Assembly: GCA_035502185.1 (NCBI GenBank)
Contig: DATJUT010000096.1
Span: 1 to 62,796, forward strand
DNA from: Gemmatimonadales bacterium
GTDB lineage: Bacteria > Gemmatimonadota > Gemmatimonadetes > Gemmatimonadales > JACORV01
Reading direction: 5' to 3'
DNA length: 62,796 bases
A model generated the notes under the pieces. The model saw only the letters and a program-made list of their open reading frames with translations. It made no database searches and had not been told where the DNA came from. Of the stretch, positions 19,000-28,089 are shown piece by piece; the first letter of the stretch is position 1, and every line of letters starts with the position of its first letter. The position numbers and the translations under genes are program-made.

Positions 19000-20400
19000 G
19001 TGGCGCTCACCGCGCTCGGCATCGGGGCGATCATCGGTGCCGGCATCTTCGCGGCCATCGGCACGGCCATCAGCGGCGACGCGGGCCACGTGGGCGCGGG
19101 CTCCGCGATCGTCGTGTCGATCGCGCTGGCGGGCGTCACCAGCGCGCTCGCCGCCCTCACCTACTCCGAGTTCGCCGCCCTGATCCCCATCGCGGGCAGC
19201 GCGTACACCTACGCCTACGCCACGCTGGGCGAGCTGGTGGCGTGGATCATCGGCTGGGACCTGTGCCTCGAGTATGCGGTCGGCAACGTGGCCGTCGCCG
19301 TCGGCTGGGCGGGGTACTTCGATTCGTTCCTGCGCGGCGTTGGCATCGCGCTGCCGCGGTGGCTGGTGACCGACACCATCTCGGGCCTCGCCAATCCGGC
19401 CATCGTCGCCTCGGCGCCCCACCTGGGCTCCATTCCGATCGTGTTCTGCCTTCCGGCCCTGGCCATCGTCGGGCTGATCACGGTGGTGCTGGTGATCGGG
19501 GTGCAGGAGTCGTCGTGGGTCAACACGCTGATGGTGGGCATCAAGCTGGCGGTGATCCTGCTGTTCCTCGCCGTCGGGTTCGCCGCCCTCCACCCCCACC
19601 AGTGGGTCACGCCCAGCTTCGCGCCGCACGGCTTCAGGGGGATCAGCGTGGGCGCGGCGATCATCTTCTTCTCGTACATCGGCTTCGACGCGGTGAGCAC
19701 GGCCTCCGAGGAGGCGAAGAACCCGCAGCGGGACATCCCGATCGGGATCATCGCCTCGCTGATCATCTGTACCATCCTCTACGTCGCCATCGCGCTGGCC
19801 CTGACCGGGCTCATTCCCTGGAACCAGCTCGACGTCCCGGACCCGCTGGCGGTGGCGCTGCAGTACATCCACGCCGACTGGGCCGCCGGCATCCTCTCGC
19901 TCGGGGCCGTGGCGGCGATGACCTCGGTGCTGCTGGTCTTTCAGCTCGGGCAGGCGCGGATCTTCATGTCCATGGCCCGCGACGGCCTGCTCCCGCCCTG
20001 GGCCGCGAAGGTGCATCCGCGGTTCAAGACGCCGCACGTGACGACGATCGTGACCGGCATCGTGGTCGCCGTCGGGGCCGCCTTCGTCCCCATCGGCGTG
20101 GTGCTCGAGCTCACCAACATCGGGACCCTGTTCGCCTTCGTGCTCGTGGCCCTGGGCATCATCGTCCTGCGCCGCACCGATCCCGACCGCCCGCGGCCGT
20201 TCCGCACCCCGTGGGTGCCGCTCCTGCCGCTCGTGTCGGTGGCGTTCTGCCTCTACCTGATGCTCGCGCTGCCGCTGCTGACGTGGATCCGGTTCGCCGT
20301 GTGGCTGCTGATCGGCGGGGTGATCTACTTCACGTACGGCGTGAGACACAGCCGGGTGCGTGCGCTGAGTCTGCAGTCCGGAGACCGCAGTTTGCAGTAG
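19000..20400 (+). CDS. APC-family amino-acid permease (cationic amino-acid transporter-like)
   Basis: 466 residues with about 12 TMs; [19 protein letters not shown] is the TM1 substrate loop, and [20 protein letters not shown] is the typical TM6 region. GTG 19000 is the first canonical start, but the frame extends 29 codons upstream to CTG 18913 and reads [18 protein letters not shown] then LKRSLGP, which resembles the family's normal N-terminus. So the true start is probably upstream, possibly CTG 18913, 10 bp after the pyrophosphatase stop. The C-terminal residues ([11 protein letters not shown]) look repeat-derived. Confidence 0.85.
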   Translation: MALTALGIGAIIGAGIFAAIGTAISGDAGHVGAGSAIVVSIALAGVTSALAALTYSEFAALIPIAGSAYTYAYATLGELVAWIIGWDLCLEYAVGNVAVAVGWAGYFDSFLRGVGIALPRWLVTDTISGLANPAIVASAPHLGSIPIVFCLPALAIVGLITVVLVIGVQESSWVNTLMVGIKLAVILLFLAVGFAALHPHQWVTPSFAPHGFRGISVGAAIIFFSYIGFDAVSTASEEAKNPQRDIPIGIIASLIICTILYVAIALALTGLIPWNQLDVPDPLAVALQYIHADWAAGILSLGAVAAMTSVLLVFQLGQARIFMSMARDGLLPPWAAKVHPRFKTPHVTTIVTGIVVAVGAAFVPIGVVLELTNIGTLFAFVLVALGIIVLRRTDPDRPRPFRTPWVPLLPLVSVAFCLYLMLALPLLTWIRFAVWLLIGGVIYFTYGVRHSRVRALSLQSGDRSLQ

Positions 20401-20535
20401 AGTTGCCAGACGCCAAGTTGCCAGTGGTTACCAGACGCGAGTGATCGGGACCAGTCCAGTTGCAAGTACTGGCAACTGGTCTGAATTCCGTTCACTCTCG
20501 ACTTGGAACCACTGGCAGCTTGGCGTCTGGCAACT
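20401..20535. repeat. Palindromic element, TTGCCAG subtype (copy 3)
   Basis: It starts directly after the permease stop. Left arm AGTTGCCAGACGCCAAG then TTGCCAGTGGTTACCAG; the right arm is its near-exact inverse ending TTGGCGTCTGGCAACT. A nested inner palindrome is centred on AAGTACT (CCAGTTGC...GCAACTGG). It sits between convergent genes. Confidence 0.85.
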
Positions 20536-20552
20536 GATCTGCCGTCCGACCC

Positions 20553-21779
20553 CTACACACTCCCCTCTGGCGGAACGAACTCGCCTTCCCATCGGGCCAT
20601 CACGCACGCCGCCAGCCCGTTGCCCACGACGTTGATCGCGGTGCGGGCCATGTCCATCAGCTGGTCCACGCCGAAGACCACCGCCACGGCCTCGACCGGG
20701 AGATTGAAGGAGGCGACGGTGGCGGCGAGGATCACGATGGCCGCCCGCGGCACGCCCGCCACGCCTTTGCTCGTCAGCATCAGCGTCAGCATCATGAGCA
20801 GCTGCTGGCCCAGCGCGAGGTGCACGCCCGCCGCCTGCGCGACGAAGATCGAGGCCACGCCGAGGTAGAGCGTCGAGCCGTCGAGGTTGAACGTGTACCC
20901 GACCGGGATGACGAAGGCGACGATCCGCCGCGGCACCCCCATCTGCTCGATGCGCTCCATCGCCAGCGGCAGGGCCGCCTCCGACGACGCGGTCGAGAAC
21001 GCGATGAGGGCGGGCTCCTTGATCGCCCGGACGAAGGCGCCCAGCGGCACCCGCGTCAGCAGGATCACGGGGAGCAGCACGACGAGGACGAAGACCGCGA
21101 GCGCGGCGTACAGGGTGAGGATCAGCGCGCCCAGGCTCGCCAGGACCTTGAGCCCGCCGTGCCCGACGGTGAAGGCCAGCGCGGCGCCGACGCCGATGGG
21201 CGCAAACTTCATCACGATGGCCGTGAACTTGAACATCACCTCCGCCAGGCCGCCGCAGAACTCGACGACCACCTCCCTCGGCCGCCCCCTGACCTGGGTG
21301 AGCGCGAGGCCGAACAGGATGGACCAGAAGACCACCTGCAGCACTTCGTTCGCGGCGGCGGCCTCGAAGAAGCTCTGCGGGACGATGTGCTGGAGGATCG
21401 TCGCGAGCGTGGTCTTCGCTGCGACCGCGGGGGCGGCGGCCGCGGCGCCGCCCAGGGCGACACCGACGCCCGGCTCGAGCGCGTTCACCATCACCAGGCT
21501 CACGACCAGCGCGAGCGTGGTCACGACCTCGAAGTAGACCACCGCCCGCACCGCGAGCCGCCCCACCTTCCTCAGGTCGTCACCGTGGCCGGTGATCCCG
21601 ACGACGAGGGTGGCGAAGACCAGCGGCACGATGATGGACTTGATCGCCCGGAGGAACAGCGTCGAGAGCGGTTGCAGGCTCTCGCCGACGCCGGGCGCGG
21701 CCCACCCGAGCACCACGCCCGCCACCATCCCGGCGAGGATCCACTGCGTCAGCGTGCGCTGCTTGAGGAAGGCCCACAT
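20553..21779 (-). CDS. Dicarboxylate/amino-acid:cation symporter (GltP/DctA family)
   Basis: 408 residues, about 8 TMs plus hairpins. The signature serine-rich HP1 stretch is AFSTASSEAALPLAMERIEQ, TM7 is VIPVGYTFNLDGSTLYLGVA, and HP2 is TSKGVAGVPRA. It takes up C4-dicarboxylates or glutamate/aspartate with Na+ or H+. Convergent with the permease across the palindromic element; 22 bp downstream of the kinase gene on the same strand. Confidence 0.92.
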   Translation of the reverse strand: MWAFLKQRTLTQWILAGMVAGVVLGWAAPGVGESLQPLSTLFLRAIKSIIVPLVFATLVVGITGHGDDLRKVGRLAVRAVVYFEVVTTLALVVSLVMVNALEPGVGVALGGAAAAAPAVAAKTTLATILQHIVPQSFFEAAAANEVLQVVFWSILFGLALTQVRGRPREVVVEFCGGLAEVMFKFTAIVMKFAPIGVGAALAFTVGHGGLKVLASLGALILTLYAALAVFVLVVLLPVILLTRVPLGAFVRAIKEPALIAFSTASSEAALPLAMERIEQMGVPRRIVAFVIPVGYTFNLDGSTLYLGVASIFVAQAAGVHLALGQQLLMMLTLMLTSKGVAGVPRAAIVILAATVASFNLPVEAVAVVFGVDQLMDMARTAINVVGNGLAACVMARWEGEFVPPEGSV

Positions 21780-21801
21780 GGCTGGTCTCGGGGGGGGAGG
21801 G

Positions 21802-22704
21802 TCAGAGCGCCCGGGCGAGCTGCACGGCGCCCAGCACCGGGTCCACCGGCTCGGGCCGGATGGTCGCCGACGGCACGTCGGCCACGATCCGGGCGACCAC
21901 CCGCTTGCGGTAGTCGTCGTTCCGGGCCAGCAGGCTGCCGCCGAGCGCCACGCCGACCTCGGCGCCGCGGGGGTACCGCTCGGCCAGCGCGCGCACGTGG
22001 GTCGCCAGGTCGTCGGCGCCCGCGTCCACCAGCGCCCCCGCGACCGCGTCGCCCTCCTCGGCGGCGGCGAGCACGTCGGGCGCGAGGGTCGCCACCATCG
22101 GGATGTCGGCCACGGTGGCCCAGCGCACCAGCTCGCCGAGGCCGGTGAGCCGCAGCCGCGCGAGCAGCCGGGCCGACAGCGTCGTGCGGCGGCCGCGCCC
22201 CTCGATCGAGAGGCCGACGGCGCGGAGCGCCTGGCGCGCCAGCTCGTAGCCGGAGCCCTGGTCGCCCACCACGGCGCCGAGGCCCCCGACGCGCGCGGTG
22301 TCGCCGCCCGGGAGGCGCGCCCAGGCCACCGAGCCGGTGCCGGCGAGCAGCACGATGCCGGCGGCGTCGCCGAAGGCGGACTGGAGCGCGATCGCGCCGT
22401 CCACCGTCACCGCGACTCGGGGCGCGAGCCCGGCGTCCTCCAGGGCGGCCTGGAGCGCCAGGCGCTCCTCCTCCCGGCCGACGCCGGCCGCGCCCACGAC
22501 CAGCACGTCGCCCCTGACCTCGCGCTCCGCCTTGTGGAGCGCCTCGCGGCAGGTGTCGAGGATCCGCGCCGCCACCGCGGCCGCCGCGCCGGGCCGCATC
22601 GCCCCGGGACCGCCGTCCGAGCGCACCAGCACCGTGCCGTGCTCGTTGGCCACCGCAGCGGTCGAGTGCGACGCGCCGGCGTCCACGCCGATCAGGATTC
22701 TCAT
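21802..22704 (-). CDS. BadF/BadG-type ATPase, N-acetylglucosamine kinase-like
   Basis: 300 residues. ASKHA-fold kinase: phosphate-1 loop GVDAGASHSTAAV, Asp in VTVDGAIAL, and adenosine motif LAGTGSVAWARLPGG with GDQGSGYELARQAL as in NAGK-type kinases. It likely phosphorylates GlcNAc or a related amino sugar. The ATG overlaps the stop of the upstream Na+ symporter (ATGA), so uptake and phosphorylation are coupled. Confidence 0.85.
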   Translation of the reverse strand: MRILIGVDAGASHSTAAVANEHGTVLVRSDGGPGAMRPGAAAAVAARILDTCREALHKAEREVRGDVLVVGAAGVGREEERLALQAALEDAGLAPRVAVTVDGAIALQSAFGDAAGIVLLAGTGSVAWARLPGGDTARVGGLGAVVGDQGSGYELARQALRAVGLSIEGRGRRTTLSARLLARLRLTGLGELVRWATVADIPMVATLAPDVLAAAEEGDAVAGALVDAGADDLATHVRALAERYPRGAEVGVALGGSLLARNDDYRKRVVARIVADVPSATIRPEPVDPVLGAVQLARAL

Positions 22705-24206
22705 GCCCGCGCGGCCCCACCGGAGCCTGCGCCCCCCGCCTCGCGCCTTGGCGCGGCGGCACGGGGCGGCAGCGCCGACAGACCGAGACCGGCGGTCACG
22801 GTCAGCGCGGTGCCGAGCGGCACGTACCAGGGCCACGCCAGGCGGCTCATGGCGAGCAACATACCGGGGCCTCCCAGCCACGACGCAAGCGGGCCCGCGA
22901 ACACCACCACCGCCATCAGCGCCGAGGCGGCGAGCAGCGCCGCCACGACGTCGCGCTCCCGCACCCGGGCGAACCGCGCCAGGACGAAGGCGCCGAGCAG
23001 CGGGCCGTAGGTGAGCGACGCGATCGACAGCGCCACGACCACCACCGGCGCCTCGCGCTGCCGGAACAGCAGCGCGCCCAGGACGAGCACGGTGCCCCAC
23101 AGCAGGGTGAAGATCCGGCCCACCCGGAGCAGGTGGCGGTCGTCGCCGCCGCGCCCGGTGAGGGGGGCGTAGAAGTCGTTCGTCGTCGCCGACGCCAGCG
23201 AGTTGATGGCCGAGGCGTGGGTGCTCATCGCCGCCGCCAGCAGGCCGGCCACCGCCAGCCCGGCGGGGCCGCCCGCCAGGTGGGTCGTGATGAACCGCGG
23301 GAACACCTCGTCCCCGCGCAGCGCGCGCGCGGCCGGAAACGCCGCCCACATCGCCGTTCCCACCAGCAGGAACAGCGTGAACTGGGCGATCACGACCACG
23401 CCGCTCCCGACCAGCGCCCGCCGCGCGTCGCCGAGTGAGCGCGTGGCCAGCAGCCGCTGCACGATCAGCTGGTCGGTGCCGTGCGACGCCGCCGAGAGCA
23501 GGGCGCCGCCCACCACGGCCGTGACGAACGCGTAGGGCGCGGTGAGCGATGCGCCGAAATCGATCACGCGCAGCTTGCCGGCGGCGGCGGCCGCGCTCAG
23601 GCCGCCGGGCGCGAGGTGCAGGGCCACCGCCAGCGCCGCGCCGCCCGCGAGCAGGTACACGCCGAGCTGCACGACGTCCATCCACACGACGGCGCGCAGG
23701 CCGCCGGTGTACGTGTACAGCAGGGTCGCCGCGCCGAGCACGACGATGGAGACGGGGTACGACCAGCCCGTGATGACCGCGAGCGGGATCGCCGTGGCGA
23801 AGATGCGCACGCTGTCGGCCATGGCACGCGTCAGCATGAACACCGCCGACGACGTGCGCCGCGCGTGCGGGCCCCAGCGCGTGCCGAGCACCTGGTAGGC
23901 GGTCATGAGCTCGCCCTTGGCATAGGCGGGCAGCAGCAGCCACGCGATGCCGATGCGGCCCACGAGGTAGCCGAAGGCGAGCTGCAGGAAGGTCAGGTCG
24001 CCGGCATAGGCGATGCCGGGGACCGAGATGACCGTGATCGCGGAGGTCTCGGCCGCGACGATCGAGAGCAGGATCGCCCACCACGGCAGGCGATGCCGGC
24101 CGAGGAAGTAGTCCGAGGCACCGGTCTGCCGGCGCCCGAGCCATGTCCCGGCCGCGACCACGCCCGCCAGGTACGCCGCGGCCACGACCCAGTCCACCCC
24201 GCGCAT
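22701..24206 (-). CDS. Sodium:solute symporter (SSS family)
   Basis: 501 residues from ATG 24206 (a TTG at 24215 is possible). About 13-14 TMs: ASDYFLGRHRLPWWAILLSI with the SSS N-terminal motif, AETSAITVISVPGIAYAGDL, TGGLRAVVWMDVVQ and a Na2-site region SHGTDQLIVQRLLATRSL. It imports a sugar, amino acid or similar solute with Na+. Coupled to the amino-sugar kinase, it is a candidate importer of GlcNAc, MurNAc or muropeptides. Confidence 0.9.
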   Translation of the reverse strand: MRGVDWVVAAAYLAGVVAAGTWLGRRQTGASDYFLGRHRLPWWAILLSIVAAETSAITVISVPGIAYAGDLTFLQLAFGYLVGRIGIAWLLLPAYAKGELMTAYQVLGTRWGPHARRTSSAVFMLTRAMADSVRIFATAIPLAVITGWSYPVSIVVLGAATLLYTYTGGLRAVVWMDVVQLGVYLLAGGAALAVALHLAPGGLSAAAAAGKLRVIDFGASLTAPYAFVTAVVGGALLSAASHGTDQLIVQRLLATRSLGDARRALVGSGVVVIAQFTLFLLVGTAMWAAFPAARALRGDEVFPRFITTHLAGGPAGLAVAGLLAAAMSTHASAINSLASATTNDFYAPLTGRGGDDRHLLRVGRIFTLLWGTVLVLGALLFRQREAPVVVVALSIASLTYGPLLGAFVLARFARVRERDVVAALLAASALMAVVVFAGPLASWLGGPGMLLAMSRLAWPWYVPLGTALTVTAGLGLSALPPRAAAPRREAGGAGSGGAARA

Positions 24207-24213
24207 GGCCGCC

Positions 24214-24249
24214 AAAGAAAGGGGCCCGGAGGTGATTTCTCCAGGCCCC
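24214..24249 (-). terminator. Factor-independent terminator after the Fe-S carrier gene
   Basis: On the minus strand, GGGGCCTGGAG pairs with CTCCGGGCCCC around a short loop, followed by TTTCTTT (complement of 24214-24220). It begins 27 bp after the carrier stop codon and precedes the symporter ATG by 8 bp. Confidence 0.75.
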
Positions 24250-24276
24250 GAGGTGTCCGCGGCGCCGCGGTCGGTG

Positions 24277-24639
24277 CTAGACCGTGAAGCTGCTCCCGCA
24301 GCCGCAGCCGCCGGTCGCGTTGGGATTCTCGAACGTGAAGCCGCTGCTCTGCATCGTCACCACGTAGTCGATCGTCACGCCGTTCAGGTACTGGCCGCTG
24401 AAGCTGTCCACGAACAGCCGCACGCCCGACGACTCGATCACCACGTCGTCCTCGGCCGGCTGGTCCTCGATTGCCAGCGCGTACTTGAAGCCCGAGCAGC
24501 CGCCCGGCATCACGCCCACGCGCAGGCCGGCCGTCGCCGCCGGCGCACCCTCGGACTCGAACACCTTCCGGATCTGCTCGGCGGCCGCCGCCGTCAGCGT
24601 GAGCTGGATCGCCGCCTGCTCGTGCTGTGTCGCGCCCAC
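24277..24639 (-). CDS. A-type Fe-S carrier (IscA/ErpA/HesB family)
   Basis: 120 residues from GTG with GGAGG 4 nt upstream. Three cysteine ligands are present: GGCSGFKY and the C-terminal GGCGCGSSF. It receives and delivers [Fe-S] clusters to apo-enzymes. Monocistronic, with its own promoter and terminator. ErpA versus IscA cannot be decided here. Confidence 0.93.
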   Translation of the reverse strand: MGATQHEQAAIQLTLTAAAAEQIRKVFESEGAPAATAGLRVGVMPGGCSGFKYALAIEDQPAEDDVVIESSGVRLFVDSFSGQYLNGVTIDYVVTMQSSGFTFENPNATGGCGCGSSFTV

Positions 24640-24674
24640 GTACCCTCCACCGAAGAATTCCGAATGCCCTTATC

Positions 24675-24703
24675 ATCTTAGATGGGGGCGTGGCCGGCGT
24701 CAA
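24675..24703 (-). promoter_or_regulatory. Sigma-70 promoter for the A-type Fe-S carrier
   Basis: On the minus strand TTGACG (24703-24698), a 17-nt spacer, then TAAGAT (24680-24675), about 35 nt before the GTG. Confidence 0.7.
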
Positions 24704-24721
24704 CGCCGGGGCCCGGACCAC

Positions 24722-24748
24722 TTGACACCCGCCTCGCCGCCGTATCCC
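24722..24748 (+). promoter_or_regulatory. Weak candidate promoter for the headgroup operon
   Basis: TTGACA at 24722-24727 with a TATCCC about 15 nt later; the -35 is perfect but spacing and -10 are poor. Confidence 0.35.
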
Positions 24749-24803
24749 CTTCAAGCCCTTACAGATCGACGAGCGCGGCTCCGGCCGCGCCCGAGGGGTC
24801 CGA

Positions 24804-25241
24804 GTGACGATCTTCACGCACATCCTGGCCACGACGCTGGGCGTGCAGCTCGGCGGGCTGCACGGCCGCGACGTCGCGCTTGCCTACGCGTTCGGGGTCG
24901 CGGTGGACGCCGACCACGCCGTGAAGGCCCCCTACTACCTCCGCAGCGGCGGCTTCAAGAAGCGGATCGGCTACTACTGGCGCTCGTCGCTCCAGGAGCC
25001 GGTGGCGCTGCTGTGGGTGGTGCCGCTCGCGGTGGCGCTGCGCACGCTCGTGCCGGTCGTGTTTCTGTCGATCCACATCGCGATGGATTACTCGGTCCGC
25101 TACGAGAAGATGCCCTTCTATCCGTATTCCACCTGGGTGACGCGCGGCTGGCTCGTCTCCATCCCCGACGGGGTGAAGGAGGCGGTGCTGGCCGCCGTGC
25201 TGCTATGCCTGAACGTCCTCCTGTTCCTGAGCCGAAGCTAG
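24804..25241 (+). CDS. Small membrane protein, possible metal-dependent hydrolase-like
   Basis: 145 residues from GTG. Two or three hydrophobic segments and acidic/His pairs ([36 protein letters not shown]) recall integral-membrane DUF457/YdjM-like proteins, but that link is weak. First gene of an overlapping cluster: its 3' end overlaps the CDP-alcohol transferase by 37 bp. Confidence 0.6.
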   Translation: MTIFTHILATTLGVQLGGLHGRDVALAYAFGVAVDADHAVKAPYYLRSGGFKKRIGYYWRSSLQEPVALLWVVPLAVALRTLVPVVFLSIHIAMDYSVRYEKMPFYPYSTWVTRGWLVSIPDGVKEAVLAAVLLCLNVLLFLSRS

Positions 25242-25828
25242 GCGACCGCATCCTCAAGGGGGCCATCAGGGCCCTCCACCTGCGCCTCGGGCTGACGCCG
25301 GACCAGCTGACGTGGGCGTCGTTCGTGGCGTCCGTCCCCGCGGCCGTGCTGATCGCGGCGCATCAGGTGGTCTGGGGCCTCGTGCTCATGGCGGTGGGCC
25401 AGATCCTCGACGGGCTCGACGGCGGCATCGCGCGGGAGTTCGGGCTGTACTCCGAGCGGGGGCGCATCCTCGACACGCGGCTGGACCGGGCCGCCGAGAC
25501 GCTCATCTTCCTCGCGTTCGCGGCGGCCGGCCTGGTCACGTGGACCCTGGCGCTGCTGGCCCTGGTGGCGATCTACCTGTTGACCACGGTGACCGACCGC
25601 GCGCACTTCGATCCGGGCCTCAAGCGCGTGGTGCTCTACCTGGGGCTGCTGGTGCCCTGGCGCTGGCTGTTCCTGGTGATCTTCGCCGCCAACCTGGCGG
25701 GGTACGTGATCGCGCTCCTGATCATCGACTGCCGGTTCCAGGTGAGGATGGACGCGCTGGGCGGCGACCTGGATACGGTGGCCTCGCGCGCCGCCGCGCT
25801 CGAGCGGGCGGATGCCGCCCGCCGCTGA
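25205..25828 (+). CDS. CDP-alcohol phosphatidyltransferase A
   Basis: 207 residues from ATG 25205. The full catalytic pattern D-x2-D-G-x2-A-R-x8-G-x3-D-x3-D is met by [18 protein letters not shown] then RILDTRLD. About six TMs. It moves a CDP-linked alcohol phosphate onto another alcohol, typically making a phospholipid or phosphodiester. One of three such enzymes in 12 kb. Confidence 0.9.
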   Translation: MPERPPVPEPKLGDRILKGAIRALHLRLGLTPDQLTWASFVASVPAAVLIAAHQVVWGLVLMAVGQILDGLDGGIAREFGLYSERGRILDTRLDRAAETLIFLAFAAAGLVTWTLALLALVAIYLLTTVTDRAHFDPGLKRVVLYLGLLVPWRWLFLVIFAANLAGYVIALLIIDCRFQVRMDALGGDLDTVASRAAALERADAARR

Positions 25829-26522
25829 CCCCGTGAGCGGAGCCGCCCCGCCGGAGGCGATCCTCCTCGATTTCGGGGGCACCATCGACGCCGATGGCGT
25901 GCACTGGTGCGCGCGCTTCCACGCCGCCTACCGCCGCGGCGGGGGCCGGCTGCCGTACGGCGAGTTCGAGGCGCTGTTCAAGGCGTCGGAGGCGAGGCTC
26001 GCCGAGCTGCCCGGCATCCGGCGGCTCGGCTTCCGCGCGGCGATCGAGGCGCAGGTGCGCGTGCTGGCCGCGCTCCTGCCGGGCGGCGAGGCCGTGCCGG
26101 CGGCGGAGTGGGCGCGCGAGCTGCACGACGACGCGGTCGCCGTGGTGCGGCGCAACCGGCCCGTGCTCGAGCGGCTCGGCCGCCGCTTCCGGCTCGCGGT
26201 GGTCTCGAACTTCACCGGCAACCTCGAGCCCTGCCTCGCCGAGCTCGAGCTGCGGGAGCTGTTCCGGGCGGTGCTCGATTCCACCGTGGTGGGCGTCGCC
26301 AAGCCGGACCAGCGGATCTTCCGCGCGGCGCTGGCGGACGTGGGCGTGAGCGCGGACGGCGCGTGGATGGTGGGGGACAACGTCGAAGCCGACCTCCGGC
26401 CGGCCCAGCGGCTGGGGCTCAAGACCTGCTGGATCGCGCCGCCCGACCGCGCCGGACCGCCGGATCTCGCGCCCACCGCGCGGATCGCACGGCTCACGGA
26501 GCTCGAGCGTGCCGTCGCCTGA
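25812..26522 (+). CDS. HAD-superfamily hydrolase
   Basis: 236 residues. Motif I is LDFGGTID (DxG form, in which the second Asp is Gly), motif II VVSNFTG, motif III Lys in [10 protein letters not shown], motif [16 protein letters not shown]. It probably removes phosphate from a pathway intermediate. The start overlaps the transferase by 17 bp. Confidence 0.88.
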   Translation: MPPAADPVSGAAPPEAILLDFGGTIDADGVHWCARFHAAYRRGGGRLPYGEFEALFKASEARLAELPGIRRLGFRAAIEAQVRVLAALLPGGEAVPAAEWARELHDDAVAVVRRNRPVLERLGRRFRLAVVSNFTGNLEPCLAELELRELFRAVLDSTVVGVAKPDQRIFRAALADVGVSADGAWMVGDNVEADLRPAQRLGLKTCWIAPPDRAGPPDLAPTARIARLTELERAVA

Positions 26523-26523
26523 C

Positions 26524-27231
26524 ATGCACGGGCTGGTGCTGGCCGGCGGAGAAGGGTCTCGGCTGGCGGCGGACGGGGTGCGGGTGCCCAAGGCGATGGT
26601 GCAGGTCGGCGGTCGCGCGCAGGCCGTGCACCTGATCGAGACGCTGGTCGCGCTCGGCTGCCCGACGGTCACCTGCCTGGTGCGGGACGATTTCCCGGAC
26701 GTGGTGACGGACCTGGCGCGCCGGGCGTGGCGCGGCTCCGTGCGCGTGCACGGCTGCCGGACGCCCTCCTCGCTGCACACTTTGGCGGAGGGCCTCGCCC
26801 TGGTGCCCGAGGGGGCCGTGTTCGCGACGATGGTGGACACCGTGATGCGGCCGCAGGACTGGCGCGCCGTGTTCGCGGCGGCCGCGACGAGCCTCGCCGG
26901 CGGGGCCGACGCGGTGCTCGCCGTGACCCCCTTCGTGGACGACGAGGCGGCGTTGTACGTTTCCGCCGACGCCGGCGGCAGGGTACGGCGCCTGGCGGAC
27001 CGGCCAATGGCGCCGGTGAGCGTGACCGGCGGAGTGTACGCGTTCGCGCCGGGTGTGCGGGCCCTGGCGCGCGAAGCCGTGGACGCGGGGGTGATGCGGA
27101 TGCGGAACTTCCTGGCGCGAATCGTGGACCGCGGACTGGTCGTCGCCGCGGTGCCGGCGCCGCGCATCATCGATCTCGACCGCCTCGCCGACCTCGAGGC
27201 GGCGAACGCCTGGCTGGGCGGTGATGGCTGA
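26524..27231 (+). CDS. NTP transferase (sugar- or inositol-phosphate nucleotidyltransferase-like)
   Basis: 235 residues from ATG 26524, 1 bp after the HAD stop (GTG 26509 is an alternative). N-terminal LVLAGGEGSRLAADGV and PKAMVQVGG are the nucleotide-binding signature, and MVDTVMRP carries the metal Asp. IIDLDRLADLEAANAWL matches the usual C-terminus. In context with CDP-alcohol transferases it may make a CDP-activated polyol, as the inositol-1-phosphate cytidylyltransferase does, but the nucleotide is not proven. Confidence 0.85.
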   Translation: MHGLVLAGGEGSRLAADGVRVPKAMVQVGGRAQAVHLIETLVALGCPTVTCLVRDDFPDVVTDLARRAWRGSVRVHGCRTPSSLHTLAEGLALVPEGAVFATMVDTVMRPQDWRAVFAAAATSLAGGADAVLAVTPFVDDEAALYVSADAGGRVRRLADRPMAPVSVTGGVYAFAPGVRALAREAVDAGVMRMRNFLARIVDRGLVVAAVPAPRIIDLDRLADLEAANAWLGGDG

Positions 27232-27255
27232 GGCGTGGTTCGCGCGGGGCGCGCC

Positions 27256-28089
27256 GTGAGGCGGCTCGTGGCGCTGTACCGGAGCCCGTCGTACTCGCCG
27301 CTGCAGCATCGGACGAACGACACGGCCATCCTCGATGCCACGGTCGCCCGGCTGGTGGAGCGGGGCTGGCAGGCCGAGCGCACGCTGGAGCCCGACGTGG
27401 AAGCGGGTCGCATCCCCGCGGCGGAGCTGTTCGTCAACATGTGCCAGGGGCCGCTGGCGTCGGAGCGCCTGGCGCCCATCGAGGCCGACGGCGCCCTGAT
27501 CGTCAATCGGCCGAGCAGCGTGCTGGCCTGCCACCGGCATCGTCTGGTGCGCCGGATGGCCGGCAGCGACCTCGCCTTTCCGCGAACCCTGATCGTCCAC
27601 ACGCGTGGCGCGCCGCCGCCGGAGCAGGAGCTGGCCGCGTCGTTCGGCGCCGGCGCGCGGGTGTGGATCAAGCGCGGCGACGTGCACGCCGAGCGGCCCG
27701 AGGACGTGGTGTCGGTGCCGCGGGGCGAGATCGCGGCCGCGCTCGCCGCGTTCGCGGCGCGCGGCATCTCGTGGGCGGCGGTGCAGGAGCACGTACCGGG
27801 CCCCGTGATCAAGTTCTACGGGGTTGCGGACGGGCGCTTCTTCCGGTACTACGGTGCTCAGGAGGGATCTGCGGCCTCGCCGCCCGTGGACGAGGGGAAG
27901 CTCCGGGAGCTCGCGTTCGCCGCGGCCCGGATGCTGGAGCTGGAGATCTTCGGCGGCGACGTGGTGGTGCCGGCCCCGGACCGCCCCGTGCTGATCGACA
28001 TCAACGACTGGCCGAGCTTCGCGCCGTTCCGCGAGGCGGCGGCCGACGCCATCGCCGGGTACATCCACGAAAGGGCGGGCCACGGGTGA
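27256..28089 (+). CDS. ATP-grasp protein with ITPK/RimK-like active site
   Basis: 277 residues from GTG 27256 (27235 also possible). Catalytic elements: VWIKRGDVHA, a nucleotide Glu in AVQEHVPGPVIKFYGV, then the Mg2+ ligand stretch FGGDVVV and LIDINDWPSF. The order IKFYGV, then GGDVVV, then DIN-x2-P recalls inositol-phosphate kinases of the ITPK1 kind as well as RimK-type ligases. It either phosphorylates a cyclitol or ligates an amine to an acid. The stop overlaps the next start by 4 bp. Confidence 0.75.
   Translation: MRRLVALYRSPSYSPLQHRTNDTAILDATVARLVERGWQAERTLEPDVEAGRIPAAELFVNMCQGPLASERLAPIEADGALIVNRPSSVLACHRHRLVRRMAGSDLAFPRTLIVHTRGAPPPEQELAASFGAGARVWIKRGDVHAERPEDVVSVPRGEIAAALAAFAARGISWAAVQEHVPGPVIKFYGVADGRFFRYYGAQEGSAASPPVDEGKLRELAFAAARMLELEIFGGDVVVPAPDRPVLIDINDWPSFAPFREAAADAIAGYIHERAGHG

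Noticed and set aside
25812-26522. HAD protein inactive because motif I is DxG
   Set aside because: The DxGGT form is common in HAD members, so inactivity cannot be claimed.
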